Assembly: GCF_005222695.1 (NCBI RefSeq)
Contig: NZ_STGG01000074.1
Coordinates: forward strand, 1 to 64,000
Source: Massilia sp. HP4
GTDB taxonomy: Bacteria; Pseudomonadota; Gammaproteobacteria; Burkholderiales; Burkholderiaceae_D
Direction: 5' to 3'
Length of the DNA: 64,000 bases
The notes beneath the pieces were generated by a model. The model was given only the letters and a program-made list of their open reading frames with translations. It was not told the DNA's origin and searched no databases. Made by a program: the position numbers and the translations under genes. This document shows, piece by piece, positions 34,956-43,967 of this stretch (position 1 is its first letter; each line of letters opens with the position of its first letter).

Positions 34956-36212
34956 ATGACCCAGCCGATCCAAACTCCAAAGCGCGTCGCCGTGATCGGC
35001 GGCGGCCCCGCCGGGCTGATGGCCGCCGAGGTGCTGGCGGCAGGTGGCGTGCAGGTCGACGTCTACGATGCGATGGCGAGCGTGGGCCGCAAATTCCTGC
35101 TGGCGGGGAAGGGCGGCATGAATATCACCCATTCCGAACCCTATCCCGGCTTCGTGCAGCGCTACGGCGCCCGGCAAGACCAGGTGGCGCGCTGGCTGGC
35201 GGCGTTCGACGCCGACGCGGTGCGCGCCTGGATCCACGAACTCGGCATCGAGACCTTCGTCGGCACCTCGGGCCGCGTGTTCCCGCGCGAGATGAAGGCG
35301 GCGCCGCTGCTGCGCGCCTGGCTGCACCGCCTGCGCGAGGCCGGCGTGCGCTTGCATATGCGCCATCGCTGGCTCGGCTGGCAGGACGGCCAGCTGCGCA
35401 TGGCCACGCCGGACGGCGATCGGCTGGTCGAGGCCGACGCCACGATCCTGGCGCTGGGCGGGGCCAGCTGGGCGCGCCTCGGTTCGGACGGCGCCTGGGT
35501 GCCCTTGCTGGCCGAGCGCGGCGTCGCGCTGGCCCCGCTGGCGCCCGCCAACTGCGGCTTCGACGTCGGCTGGAGCGCGCATTTCAGCAGCCGCCATGCG
35601 GGTGCGCCGCTGATCACGGTCGCAGCCGGCTGCCAGGACCAGGACGGCAAGATCGCCTGGCGCAAGGGCCAGTTCGTCATCACGCAGGGCGGCATCGAGG
35701 GCAGCCTGGTGTATGCGCTGTCGGCGCCGCTGCGCGATGCGATCGCACAGGCTGGCAGCGCCACTCTCTGGCTCGACCTGGCGCCCGACCATGACGCCGA
35801 GCGGGTGTTCGATGAAGTGACGCGGCCGCGTGGCTCGCGCTCGATGTCGAGCCACTTGCAAAGCCGGCTCGGGATCAAGGGTGTCAAGGCGGGGTTGCTG
35901 CACGAATGCCTGTCGCGCGACGACTATGCCGACCCCGGGCGCCTGGCCGCGGGCATCAAGCGCCTGCCGCTCACCTTGCTGCGCGCGCGGCCGATCGACG
36001 AGGCGATCAGCAGCGCCGGCGGCGTGCGCTTCGATGCGCTGGCGAACCAGACCAGCATGCTGGCCGCGCTGCCGGGCACCTTCGTGGCGGGCGAGATGGT
36101 CGACTGGGAAGCGCCGACCGGCGGTTATCTGCTGACCGCCTGTTTTGCCAGTGGCCGTGCGGCGGCCCGCGACGCGCTGCACTGGCTCGCGCCGGCTAGC
36201 GCGCCTGCGTGA
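34956..36212 (+). CDS. HI0933/BaiN-like FAD-dependent flavoprotein
   Basis: A 418-residue NAD(P)/FAD-dependent oxidoreductase. The N-terminal dinucleotide motif is VAVIGGGPAGLMAAE (residues 11-25). The sequence GRKFLLAGKGGMNITHSE is the hallmark of the HI0933/YhiN family, and FVAGEMVDWEAPTGGYLLTACFASG is the C-terminal FAD block. This looks like the TIGR03862 subgroup. The physiological substrate is unknown for most members. The ATG at 34956 begins the family N-terminus; the frame is open upstream without support. Confidence 0.92.
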   Translation: MTQPIQTPKRVAVIGGGPAGLMAAEVLAAGGVQVDVYDAMASVGRKFLLAGKGGMNITHSEPYPGFVQRYGARQDQVARWLAAFDADAVRAWIHELGIETFVGTSGRVFPREMKAAPLLRAWLHRLREAGVRLHMRHRWLGWQDGQLRMATPDGDRLVEADATILALGGASWARLGSDGAWVPLLAERGVALAPLAPANCGFDVGWSAHFSSRHAGAPLITVAAGCQDQDGKIAWRKGQFVITQGGIEGSLVYALSAPLRDAIAQAGSATLWLDLAPDHDAERVFDEVTRPRGSRSMSSHLQSRLGIKGVKAGLLHECLSRDDYADPGRLAAGIKRLPLTLLRARPIDEAISSAGGVRFDALANQTSMLAALPGTFVAGEMVDWEAPTGGYLLTACFASGRAAARDALHWLAPASAPA

Positions 36213-36275
36213 CATTCCGAGAGCAATGGAGGCCAGGCGACGCGGTAACATGGGCTTTTGTCGCCTGGCCGTCCC

Positions 36276-37457
36276 ATGAAAACGATTCGTGTATTCACAG
36301 TTGCCGCACTGCTCGCGCTCGTCAATCCGGCGGCATCGGCCGCCATGCAGTGCGGCGAGCCATGCCACACGCTGGTGCGCGAAGCGCACGTGCTCGAAGG
36401 GCAGGACAGATACCAGGAGGCGCTGGATAAATACAAGGCCGCGGAACAGGCCGATCCACTGGCTTCGCTGCCGCTGTCGCTTCAGGCAGGCCTGCTGTTC
36501 AAGCTCTCGAGCGCGGCCCCGAAGGACAAGGCCGGGCAGGTGCGCGAGATGGCGCGCGCATTGGCCGAGCGTGCGACCACGCTGGCATCGGACGACCCGA
36601 TTGCGCACGAAGTCTTGCGCATGCTGGACGATGACGGACTGTCTCCGCTGCACACGCCCAATGCCAGGGCCGCCAAGCTGCTGGCGGAAGGCGCGGCGCT
36701 GTTCGCGCAACGCAAGCCGCAGGAATCGCGCGCCAGGTACGAAGCGGCGATGGAAGCCGACCCGAAGGCATCAAGCGCCTGGGTGGGCGTCGGCGATTCC
36801 TATTTCATGGTCGGCGACTGGGCGCGTGCAGAGCGGCTGTTCCGGCGCGCGACCGAGATCGAGCCGAAGAATGCGCAAGCGTGGCGCTTCCTGTCCGATG
36901 CGCTGCTGGCGCAAGGCCAGCGCGCCGCGGCCGAAGCGGCGCTGTATTCATCGATCGCGGCCGATCCTTCGCAGCGTCCGAGCTGGGGCAAGCTCGCCCG
37001 CTTGCGCGCTGCCGCCGGCCTGCCACTGAAGCCGCTGGCGTTCAAGCGTGGCGCGCGCGTGGCGCAGGGCGCGGACGGCAAATTCACGATCAATATCGAC
37101 CAGGCGACCGCGGAGGCGAAAGATACCCCGAACCATGCCATCCGGCTGATGCTGGCGATGAGCGAGCTCAATGCCCGCCAAGCCGATACGGGCAATACCA
37201 GGTCGCCATATGACATCGAGCTGGAAGCATGGCGTACTGCATTGAAGGTCATGGATGACATTGCCGCGTCCGGTGGCCAATCCGTGAGCGACCCCGCCTT
37301 GCTGCAGATGCAGGCGCTGGCCAGGGATGGACAGCTGGAACCGGCAATCCTGCTGCTCATGTTCCGCCAGCCGTACCGCCCGGCGTTCGAGGCGTGGCTG
37401 GCGGCCAATCCAGGCGGCGTGAAAGGATTCATCGATCGCTACGGCCTGCAGCCCTGA
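36276..37457 (+). CDS. Exported TPR protein
   Basis: A 393-residue protein with a signal peptide (KTIRVFTVAALLALVNPAASA) then TPR-like helical repeats. Three clear ones are VLEGQDRYQEALDKYKAAEQ, GAALFAQRKPQESRARYEAA and VGDSYFMVGDWARAERLFRR. The mature N-terminus has two Cys (MQCGEPCHT) that could form a disulfide. The C-terminal 130 residues are not clearly TPR. Function unknown; periplasmic TPRs usually hold protein complexes. The start follows the signal-peptide Met at 36276. Confidence 0.8.
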   Translation: MKTIRVFTVAALLALVNPAASAAMQCGEPCHTLVREAHVLEGQDRYQEALDKYKAAEQADPLASLPLSLQAGLLFKLSSAAPKDKAGQVREMARALAERATTLASDDPIAHEVLRMLDDDGLSPLHTPNARAAKLLAEGAALFAQRKPQESRARYEAAMEADPKASSAWVGVGDSYFMVGDWARAERLFRRATEIEPKNAQAWRFLSDALLAQGQRAAAEAALYSSIAADPSQRPSWGKLARLRAAAGLPLKPLAFKRGARVAQGADGKFTINIDQATAEAKDTPNHAIRLMLAMSELNARQADTGNTRSPYDIELEAWRTALKVMDDIAASGGQSVSDPALLQMQALARDGQLEPAILLLMFRQPYRPAFEAWLAANPGGVKGFIDRYGLQP

Positions 37458-37511
37458 GGCCGCGAGTCGAAGCGAACGGCTGCGCTTGCCGGCCTTCGGT
37501 ATAGTGCGGCG

Positions 37512-37841
37512 ATGCCTTCCCCTGACAACTATCCTGCCACCCCTGACGGACGCTATTTCGTGGTCAAGGGCCGCCTCTGGCGCACCAGCAATCCCGGCCT
37601 GGCGCCTGAGGAGCGCCAGCGGCTGGTCGATGCGCTCATGAAGGCGCGCCGGGAAGTTGCCGCAGCGTTGAGGGCGCGCGACGGCAAGGCCGAGCGCGCC
37701 GCGCGCAAGGCGGTCGACGACGCCAAGCACGCGCTGGGCGAACGCGGTCCGGTGTGGTGGACCGATGGCGCGCCGGATGTCAATCGGAGGATGGTGGCCG
37801 ATACGCCTTACGCCGACTGGTTCGCGTCGCTGTCGCAATGA
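37512..37841 (+). CDS. Conserved hypothetical protein, 109 residues
   Basis: A soluble protein with the pattern NYPATPDGRYFVVKGRLWR at the N-terminus, a charged helix (VDALMKARREVAAALRARDG) and a C-terminal ERGPVWWTDGAPDVNRRM block. I recall close matches annotated only as hypothetical in many proteobacteria. No catalytic motif is evident. It is convergent with arfB, 3 bp away. Confidence 0.8.
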   Translation: MPSPDNYPATPDGRYFVVKGRLWRTSNPGLAPEERQRLVDALMKARREVAAALRARDGKAERAARKAVDDAKHALGERGPVWWTDGAPDVNRRMVADTPYADWFASLSQ

Positions 37842-37844
37842 AGA

Positions 37845-38240
37845 CTAGTCGCTGACCTTGCCCCGCAGGGCCTTGATCTGGCCGCTGCGCGTCTTGGCGT
37901 CGAGGCGCCGCAACTGCGAGCCGCGCGTCGGCCGGGTCGCGCGGCGCGTGACTGGCACGATCGAGGCCTTGTCGACCAGTTCCTGCAGGCGGCGCAGGGC
38001 GTCTTCCTTGTTCTGTTCCAGGCTGCGCGACTGCTGCGCCTTCAGTACCAGCACGCCTCCCTGGCTGATGCGCGCGTCGCGCGATGCGAGCAGGCGTTCC
38101 TTCACGGGCTGCGGGAGCGAAGAAGCCGCGATATCGAAACGCGCATGCACGGCGCACGAGACTTTATTGACGTTCTGTCCACCCGGACCCTGGGCCCGGA
38201 TGGCGCTGAACTCGACTTCGATAGGATTGATGACTGCCAT
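37845..38240 (-). CDS. arfB: Alternative ribosome-rescue factor, peptidyl-tRNA hydrolase
   Basis: A 131-residue class-I release-factor-like protein (YaeJ/ArfB). It enters the empty A site of stalled ribosomes and hydrolyses peptidyl-tRNA. The GGQ motif is at residues 20-22 in RAQGPGGQNVNKV, close to the N-terminus as in ArfB and unlike RF1/RF2. A basic C-terminal tail (RRATRPTRGSQLRRLDAKTR) matches the ribosome-anchoring helix. I started it at 38240, where the ArfB N-terminus begins. Confidence 0.95.
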   Translation of the reverse strand: MAVINPIEVEFSAIRAQGPGGQNVNKVSCAVHARFDIAASSLPQPVKERLLASRDARISQGGVLVLKAQQSRSLEQNKEDALRRLQELVDKASIVPVTRRATRPTRGSQLRRLDAKTRSGQIKALRGKVSD

Positions 38241-38327
38241 GCCACCATTGTAAACCGGCCTGCATCCAGCACGAAACGCTAAGATATTAGAAAATAGCGG
38301 GTTCCGCCTCATTTTCATGGATTTGAC

Positions 38328-39545
38328 ATGACCACTTCAGCAACATTATCTGGCGCACGACGCGCCGATATCAACCTGCGGCCCTTCGGTGTCGCCAGCG
38401 TACTCATCGTCCTTGGCGCCTGGTACCTGGCGCAGGTCGTCGGCCCGCGCCAGGCCGCGCTCTACGTGGTCGGCGCGCTGCTCGGCGTCGCGCTGTACCA
38501 CGCTGCATTCGGCTTCACCTCGGCCTGGCGCGTCTTTATTGCCGACGGCCGCGGCGCCGGCCTGCGCGCGCAAATGCTGATGCTGGCCGTCGGCGTGGCG
38601 CTGTTCTTCCCGCCGCTCGCCAGCGGCACGCTGTTCGGCAATCCGGTGACCGGGCTGGTGCAGCCGGCCGGCACTTCGGTGATCGTCGGCGCCTTCATCT
38701 TCGGCATCGGCATGCAGCTGGGCGGCGGTTGCGCTTCCGGCACCCTGTACACGGTTGGCGGCGGCAGCACGCGCATGATCGTCACCCTGGTCTTCTTTAT
38801 CCTCGGTTCGCTGATCGGCACCGCGCACATGCCGTTCTGGACGTCGATGCCGCAACTGGCGCCGTTATCGGCGGTCAAGGAACTGGGGCTGGCCCCGGCG
38901 CTGGCGCTGAACTGGATCGTGTTCGCGCTTATCGCAGCGGTCACCATCGTCGTCGAGAAGCGCCGCCATGGCCGGCTGGTCGCGGCGCACGTGCAGCCGA
39001 AGGGCGGTTCGCGCTGGCTGCATGGTCCATGGCCGCTGGTAGCCGGTGCGCTGGCGCTGGTCGTGCTCAACTTCGCCACGCTGGCCTTGTCCGGCCGGCC
39101 GTGGGGCGTGACGTCGGCATTCGCGCTGTGGGGCGCCAAGGCGGCTTCCGTGATCGGCATCGATACCGCGGGCTGGGCCTATTGGTCGACCAAGGCCAAC
39201 GCCGCGGCGCTGGCGGCCCCGGTCTCGCAAGACGTGACGTCGGTGATGGACATCGGCATCGTGCTCGGCGCGATGCTGGCGGCGGCGCTGGCCGGCCGCT
39301 ATGCGCCGGTGTGGAAGCTGCCACTGCGTTCGCTGGTCGCGGCGGTGGTCGGCGGCCTGCTGCTTGGTTATGGCGCGCGTTTGGCTTATGGCTGCAATAT
39401 CGGCGCCTATTTCAGTGGCATCGTTTCGGGCAGCCTGCACGGTTGGCTGTGGCTGGTAGTGGCGTTTATCGGCAATGTGGTGGGTACCCGCCTGCGCCCT
39501 ATGTTCGGGCTGGAGGTGGAGCGCCTGAAGCCGACCGCCTGCTAG
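38328..39545 (+). CDS. YeeE/YedE (TsuA-like) membrane transporter of sulfur compounds
   Basis: A 405-residue inner-membrane protein with about 10-12 helices in two halves. Each half carries a conserved Cys motif: QLGGGCASGTLYTVGGGS in the first and LAYGCNIGAYFSGIVSGS in the second. These are typical of the YeeE/YedE family, whose member TsuA takes up thiosulfate. Sulfur-compound transport is the family function; the exact substrate here is not shown. No tusA or rhodanese gene is adjacent. Confidence 0.88.
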   Translation: MTTSATLSGARRADINLRPFGVASVLIVLGAWYLAQVVGPRQAALYVVGALLGVALYHAAFGFTSAWRVFIADGRGAGLRAQMLMLAVGVALFFPPLASGTLFGNPVTGLVQPAGTSVIVGAFIFGIGMQLGGGCASGTLYTVGGGSTRMIVTLVFFILGSLIGTAHMPFWTSMPQLAPLSAVKELGLAPALALNWIVFALIAAVTIVVEKRRHGRLVAAHVQPKGGSRWLHGPWPLVAGALALVVLNFATLALSGRPWGVTSAFALWGAKAASVIGIDTAGWAYWSTKANAAALAAPVSQDVTSVMDIGIVLGAMLAAALAGRYAPVWKLPLRSLVAAVVGGLLLGYGARLAYGCNIGAYFSGIVSGSLHGWLWLVVAFIGNVVGTRLRPMFGLEVERLKPTAC

Positions 39546-39578
39546 TGCGCTGAATATGCGGGACGCGGGGTTGCCTGG

Positions 39579-39791
39579 TCAGTTTCCTATGCGTTCGACA
39601 TTCTGGCCGAAGCCCGCGTACTCGTGATAAATATCGTCGAGATAAGTGGCGATATCGTGGGTCTCCAGCTCGGACGGAATGACCAGTTCATCCAGCTGGC
39701 CGCGCTTGCCCGGATCAAGGCGATACGCGACCCAGGCCCCGTTCTCGCGCTGAACCTCGATTTGAAAACGACCGTAGATATTGAATTTCAT
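39579..39791 (-). CDS. Small conserved protein, 70 residues (DUF7661-like)
   Basis: A short soluble protein MKFNIYGRFQIEVQRENGAW... with a Tyr/Asp-rich C-terminus (ATYLDDIYHEYAGFG). It resembles an uncharacterised family I recall as DUF7661; the name is uncertain. It lies 30 bp after the DUF2807 gene on the same strand and may be the end of that transcript. Function unknown. Confidence 0.7.
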   Translation of the reverse strand: MKFNIYGRFQIEVQRENGAWVAYRLDPGKRGQLDELVIPSELETHDIATYLDDIYHEYAGFGQNVERIGN

Positions 39792-39821
39792 ATCGGGATT
39801 CTTATGCCTTCGCCCAGCCAG

Positions 39822-40628
39822 CTACTCGTGATAGCTCACGCTGCCGCTACCCGCCCGGCTGGTACTACGCTCCGCCGGATTTCCATACACCTCGACATCA
39901 CCGCTGCCGCTGAGCGATACCTTGACCTTGCTGCGTGCCTGCACCGCGCTGTCGCCCGAGCCGCTCTGGCTCACGGTTACCTCGTCGGCGCGCAGGTGTT
40001 CGGCGTCGAGGTGGCCCGAGCCGGTGGTGCTGGCATCGAGCTCGCGCGCGGTGCCGACCACGGTGATGCGGCCCGATCCCATCAGGATCGTCTCGACGCG
40101 GTCGATGGCGGCGCCGCCGTTCACGTCCAGGTCGCCGCTGCCGGCGAGGCCCACCCTGGCATTGCGGAAGCGTCCATTGAAGCGCACGCTGCCCGAACCG
40201 TTGAGTTGCACGGCGATCTCGTCGCCCGAGAAGCCATTGATGCTGCTGTCGCCGCTGCCGTCGATGCGGATTGCCGTCAACGCCGGCAAGGTCAGGTCGA
40301 CCACCAGCGGTTCGCGATGGCGCAGCACCATGCCGCGGATGCCGATGCGCAGCACATTGCCGTCGCCGGTCACCTCGACATTGCCCAGCATGCGCTGCTC
40401 GCCGCTCACTTGCAGCGAGGGCGTAGCGCCGTAGCGCAGGTTCAGGTCGATCGGGCCGTCGACTTCGACGATCTCGACGCCGGACGGCACGCTGCGGCTG
40501 TCCTGCGCTACCGCGCGCCGCTCGGCGGCGCTGGTGGTGCCGGTGGCGCGCAGCATGCTGTAGCTGAGCGCGACCAGCACGGCGGCCAGCACCAGCAAGG
40601 CGAATCCGATTCTCATCAAGGCGCGCAT
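39822..40628 (-). CDS. DUF2807 (GIN domain) protein, membrane-anchored
   Basis: A 268-residue protein with one N-terminal hydrophobic anchor (MRIGFALLVLAAVLVALSY). A head GIN/DUF2807 domain then forms a right-handed beta-helix-like repeat: GSGDSSINGFSG, NGSGSVRFNG, AGSGDLDVNG, MGSGRITVVG, SGSGDSAVQA, SGSGDVEVYG. GSGS/GSGD turns recur about every 20 residues. AAGGA lies 5 nt from the start. It follows the DUF1700 gene by 7 bp. The family's role is unknown; cell-surface adhesion or binding is often suggested. Confidence 0.88.
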   Translation of the reverse strand: MRALMRIGFALLVLAAVLVALSYSMLRATGTTSAAERRAVAQDSRSVPSGVEIVEVDGPIDLNLRYGATPSLQVSGEQRMLGNVEVTGDGNVLRIGIRGMVLRHREPLVVDLTLPALTAIRIDGSGDSSINGFSGDEIAVQLNGSGSVRFNGRFRNARVGLAGSGDLDVNGGAAIDRVETILMGSGRITVVGTARELDASTTGSGHLDAEHLRADEVTVSQSGSGDSAVQARSKVKVSLSGSGDVEVYGNPAERSTSRAGSGSVSYHE

Positions 40629-40635
40629 GGTGTCC

Positions 40636-41412
40636 TTAACCCTTCAGCAGCGACAGGTTCATGTTCACGTAGCGGCGGATGCCCAGCAGCGTGTACCTGG
40701 TCAGGACGATGGACAGCAAAAAGAGCGCGATGCCGCCCAGGATCAGCGCGGCGCCGAAGGCCACCTGCGTCGTACGCGAACCGGGGTCCAATTCGGTCGT
40801 GATCTGGATCTTGCGTTCGGCCACCGCCTCGGCGCCACGCAGGACGCGCGAGCGCTGGTCGGCGCGGGCGTCGGGATCGGCTTCGTCGGCGCCGGGCGCA
40901 GGCTCGTCGAACACCTGGATGCCATTCGAGCCGATCGAGACACGGGTTTGCGACTCGACCGCCTCGCCGTCATTGCCGACCACCATGCGGGTCAGCGGCG
41001 CGCTCAGGATCAATTCATTGGAGCCGGCCAGCCCGCTCGCGGTCACCGCGATGCCCGAGACATAGACGCCGAAGGCCGACAGGTAGAGCGACATCAGGAG
41101 CGACGCGAACACCGCCGCCGGAATCAGCATGAACAGATTGAAAATCAACAGGCCGATGCCCGACACGATCACGCGGGCGATATTGGCGGGCGGCTTCTTG
41201 TTCTTGATATCGGCCAGGTGGGCGCTGGTGCGCAGGGTCACAGCGACCTGGCGCGGGTCGCCCAGTTCCGCGGCCACGTCCTGCTCCAGGCGTCCGGAGG
41301 CGGAGCCGTCGACGAAGCGCTGCTCGTACCAGGCCAGGGTCCTGGCCTGGGTCTCTGGCGGCAGGCCCATCAGGGCCCGCTTGAGCGCGTCGAGGTATTC
41401 CAGCTTGCCCAT
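40636..41412 (-). CDS. DUF1700-family membrane protein
   Basis: A 258-residue protein. The N-terminal part (about 1-70) is a HAAS-like helical domain, YLDALKRALMGLPPETQART then LAWYEQRFVDG, ending in AELGDPRQVA. Four or so transmembrane helices follow, including IARVIVSGIGLLIFNLFMLI and the C-terminal ALILGGIALFLLSIVLTRY. A soluble stretch lies between them. In other bacteria DUF1700 proteins pair with PadR regulators and DUF2807/DUF4097 proteins, the same pairing as here except that no PadR gene is visible. Confidence 0.88.
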   Translation of the reverse strand: MGKLEYLDALKRALMGLPPETQARTLAWYEQRFVDGSASGRLEQDVAAELGDPRQVAVTLRTSAHLADIKNKKPPANIARVIVSGIGLLIFNLFMLIPAAVFASLLMSLYLSAFGVYVSGIAVTASGLAGSNELILSAPLTRMVVGNDGEAVESQTRVSIGSNGIQVFDEPAPGADEADPDARADQRSRVLRGAEAVAERKIQITTELDPGSRTTQVAFGAALILGGIALFLLSIVLTRYTLLGIRRYVNMNLSLLKG

Positions 41413-41430
41413 GGGTTGCCGTGCCTCGCC

Positions 41431-41580
41431 CTAGTAACGGCCGATGGCCGGGATGGAGCCGATCGCCAGCGCGGTCGCATGCGCCGAGCCGCCGATCACT
41501 TCCGGCTGGACCAGCACCAGGGTGCTCGCAAGCACCAGGACCAGGATGGCGGCGGCGCGCAGGCCGAGACGGGGTTTCAT
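41431..41580 (-). CDS. 49-residue single-helix membrane/secreted peptide
   Basis: A short open frame beginning MKPRLGLRAAAILVLVLAST, with a basic N-terminus, a hydrophobic core and a tail ending AIGSIPAIGRY. GGAA lies about 8 nt upstream of the ATG at 41580; two more in-frame Met codons lie at 41586 and 41592. It sits 31 bp after hpnE and 18 bp before the DUF1700 gene on the same strand, so it fits into the operon spacing. Family not recognised. Translation is supported by position and composition only. Confidence 0.6.
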   Translation of the reverse strand: MKPRLGLRAAAILVLVLASTLVLVQPEVIGGSAHATALAIGSIPAIGRY

Positions 41581-41611
41581 ATGCATTTCCATAAGACGTG
41601 TTTTGATGCTG

Positions 41612-43033
41612 CTACCTTACGGAATCGCTGGATGCATCGCCATGGGCGTGCGACAGGCTGCGCTTTTCGCGGGGCAGGGCGCCATAGGCGCGGATGGCCG
41701 TCGCCGCCGCCTGGCCGCTGCGCACCGCCGTTTCGAGCGTTGCCGGGTAGTCGCCGGCCGTATAGTCGCCAGCCAGCACCAGTCCCGGAAGTGGCGTAAT
41801 GTTGCCTGGGCGCATTAATTGGGGCGTGCAGCTGAAGGTCGCGCGCTTCTCGTTGATCAGCTGGGTCCAGGCTGGGGCGCCCAGTTCGGGCCGTCCGAAA
41901 TCCTGGGCCAACTGCGTTGCGATGGCGGCCGCCAGTTGCTCGCGTGGCAAGTTGGCCGCTTCTCCGGCGGCGCTGACTACCACCGCCAGCAGGCCGTCCT
42001 GGGCCGGGTCGAGCTGCGCGCGGTCGAACACGAACTGGCCCCAGCGATTCGCTTCGGGATCGTCCAGCAGGGCGTAGAACGGCAGGTCGAGGCGGGTGCC
42101 GGGCGCGTACTGCAGGTAGCAGGTAGCGATCGGCTCGTGGGTCAAGGCATCCAGCTGGCCCGCCAGTTCGGCGGCATCCGGCAACGGCGCCAGCAGCGCA
42201 GCGCTTACCGGCGCCGGCGTGGCCAGGACCACCGCATCGAATCGCTCGGGCAACGCATCGCCGCCGGTTTGCACCAGCCAGTTATCGCCATCGCGCGCGA
42301 TCGCCGCGACCTTCACACCGAGGTGCACAGCATGGCCCTGGCCTTCGAGCCAGGCGCCGGCAGGCTCCGGGAACAGTGCTCCCATCGGCAGGCGCGGGAG
42401 CAGCATGTCCGAGGCTGCGCGCCGGCTGGCGCCCAGGCTGTCGCGCAGCACCGCCAGGAAAACATTGGCGGACGCGCGCTCGGGCACCGTGTTCAGTGCC
42501 GCGATGCATAGCGGGCGCCATAGCAGGCGCACCAGGCGGTCGGTCTGGTCGAAGCGCTCCAACAGCTCGGTCACGGTGCAATCGTGGTCCAGCTGCCAGC
42601 CCATCCAGCGCCCGGCGCTGTTGAAACGGGCCAGGGCCAGCTTGTCGGCGCGCGCCAGGCCCTTGGCGCGAAACAGGGCCAGCGCCAGGTGCAGCGGGGC
42701 GGGCAGGCGGGGCGCGGCGAAATCCATGCCGGCGCCGCCGGCGGCGACGTTCGGATAACGCATCTGCACCGGCAGGCGCAGGAAGGCGGCCTTCTCGTCG
42801 ACGCCGACCCGCTTCATGAGGCGCAGCGATTCGCGGTAGGCGCCTAGCAGGATGTGCTGGCCGTTATCCAGCGCCAGGCCGCGCACCTCGACCCCGCGCG
42901 CGCGGCCGCCCAGGGTGCGGGCAGCCTCGAACAGGGTGACGCGGCAGCCCTGGCGCGCCAGTTCGACCGCCGCCGCGCAGCCGGCCCAGCCGCCGCCGGC
43001 GACCGCGACCCGCAAGCCGTCAGGTACGGACAT
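41612..43033 (-). CDS. hpnE: Hydroxysqualene dehydroxylase
   Basis: A 473-residue FAD-dependent amine-oxidase-fold protein that reduces hydroxysqualene to squalene, third step of the bacterial HpnCDE route. The Rossmann motif VAVAGGGWAGCAAAVELARQG is near the N-terminus (residues 9-29, split motif). LGGRARGVEVRGLALDNGQHILLGAY is the family block, and GLVLAGDYTAGDYPATLETAVRSGQAAA is the C-terminal FAD block. I placed the start at 43033, where it overlaps the end of hpnD by 14 nt. The upstream extension to 43096 is a shadow of hpnD. Confidence 0.94.
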   Translation of the reverse strand: MSVPDGLRVAVAGGGWAGCAAAVELARQGCRVTLFEAARTLGGRARGVEVRGLALDNGQHILLGAYRESLRLMKRVGVDEKAAFLRLPVQMRYPNVAAGGAGMDFAAPRLPAPLHLALALFRAKGLARADKLALARFNSAGRWMGWQLDHDCTVTELLERFDQTDRLVRLLWRPLCIAALNTVPERASANVFLAVLRDSLGASRRAASDMLLPRLPMGALFPEPAGAWLEGQGHAVHLGVKVAAIARDGDNWLVQTGGDALPERFDAVVLATPAPVSAALLAPLPDAAELAGQLDALTHEPIATCYLQYAPGTRLDLPFYALLDDPEANRWGQFVFDRAQLDPAQDGLLAVVVSAAGEAANLPREQLAAAIATQLAQDFGRPELGAPAWTQLINEKRATFSCTPQLMRPGNITPLPGLVLAGDYTAGDYPATLETAVRSGQAAATAIRAYGALPREKRSLSHAHGDASSDSVR

Positions 43034-43853
43034 AGGTCTTCCACGCCAGCCACAGCTTGCGCAGCGGCGTGAGCGAGATGCGCTGGTTGAGCACATGGAA
43101 GCCGTCGCGCTGGATCTCGTCCAGCAAGGTGCGATAGATGGCGGCCATCATCAGGCCCGGGCGCTGGGCGCGCCGGTCCTGTTTCGGCAGCAGCGCCAGG
43201 GCTTCGTCGTAGACCGCCTGCGCGCGCTCGGCCTGGAAGCGCATCAGCGCCTCGAATTTCTCGCTGTGCTGGAGCTTGAGCAGGTCGTTGGCGGTGACGC
43301 CGAACTGCTGCAGCTCGTTCACCGGCAGGTAGATGCGGCCCTTGCGCGCATCGTCCCCGACGTCGCGGATGATGTTCGTCAGCTGGAACGCCAGGCCGAG
43401 CTTCTCGGCATAGGCCAGCGTCTGCGGATCGGTGTAACCGAAGATGCTGGCCGACAGGATGCCGACCACGCCTGCCACGTGCCAGCAATAGCGCTGCAGG
43501 CCGGGGTAGTCGAGGTAGCGGCTCTGGTCGAGGTCCATCTCCATGCCGTCGACGATCGCCAGCAGGTGTTTTTCTCCGAGCTTGTAGGTGGCGATGTGCG
43601 GCTGCAGGGCCAGCATCACCGGGTGGGTCGGGGTGCCGCCGTACATCTTGGACACCTCGGTGCGCCACCAGGCCAGCTTGATGCGCGCCACCGAACCGTC
43701 GGTGGCTTCGTCGACGGTGTCGTCGACCTCGCGGCAGAAGGCGTACAGCGCCGTGATCGCGCGCCGGCGTTCGGGCGGGAGGAACAGGAAGCTGTAGTAG
43801 AAACTGGAGCCGCTTTGGACGGTCTTTTGCTGGCAGTATTCGTCTGGAGACAT
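43020..43853 (-). CDS. hpnD: Presqualene diphosphate synthase
   Basis: A 277-residue trans-isoprenyl diphosphate synthase of the squalene/phytoene synthase family. It joins two farnesyl diphosphates into presqualene diphosphate. The two Asp-rich Mg-binding motifs are REVDDTVDE (about 41-49) and NIIRDVGDDARKGRIYLP. SGSSFYYSFLFLP is the family N-terminal block. It lies 114 bp after hpnC and overlaps hpnE. No strong ribosome site precedes its ATG. Confidence 0.95.
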   Translation of the reverse strand: MSPDEYCQQKTVQSGSSFYYSFLFLPPERRRAITALYAFCREVDDTVDEATDGSVARIKLAWWRTEVSKMYGGTPTHPVMLALQPHIATYKLGEKHLLAIVDGMEMDLDQSRYLDYPGLQRYCWHVAGVVGILSASIFGYTDPQTLAYAEKLGLAFQLTNIIRDVGDDARKGRIYLPVNELQQFGVTANDLLKLQHSEKFEALMRFQAERAQAVYDEALALLPKQDRRAQRPGLMMAAIYRTLLDEIQRDGFHVLNQRISLTPLRKLWLAWKTYVRT

Positions 43854-43967
43854 GAAATCGTCGTGAAATGCTGGTCGGGGCGCGGCTGAACCGGGATGGG
43901 CCGTGCGGTCAATCCGCTATCTTAGCCGATGCGTGTGAATTGATGGCGTAATCCGGGGTGATGCTGC

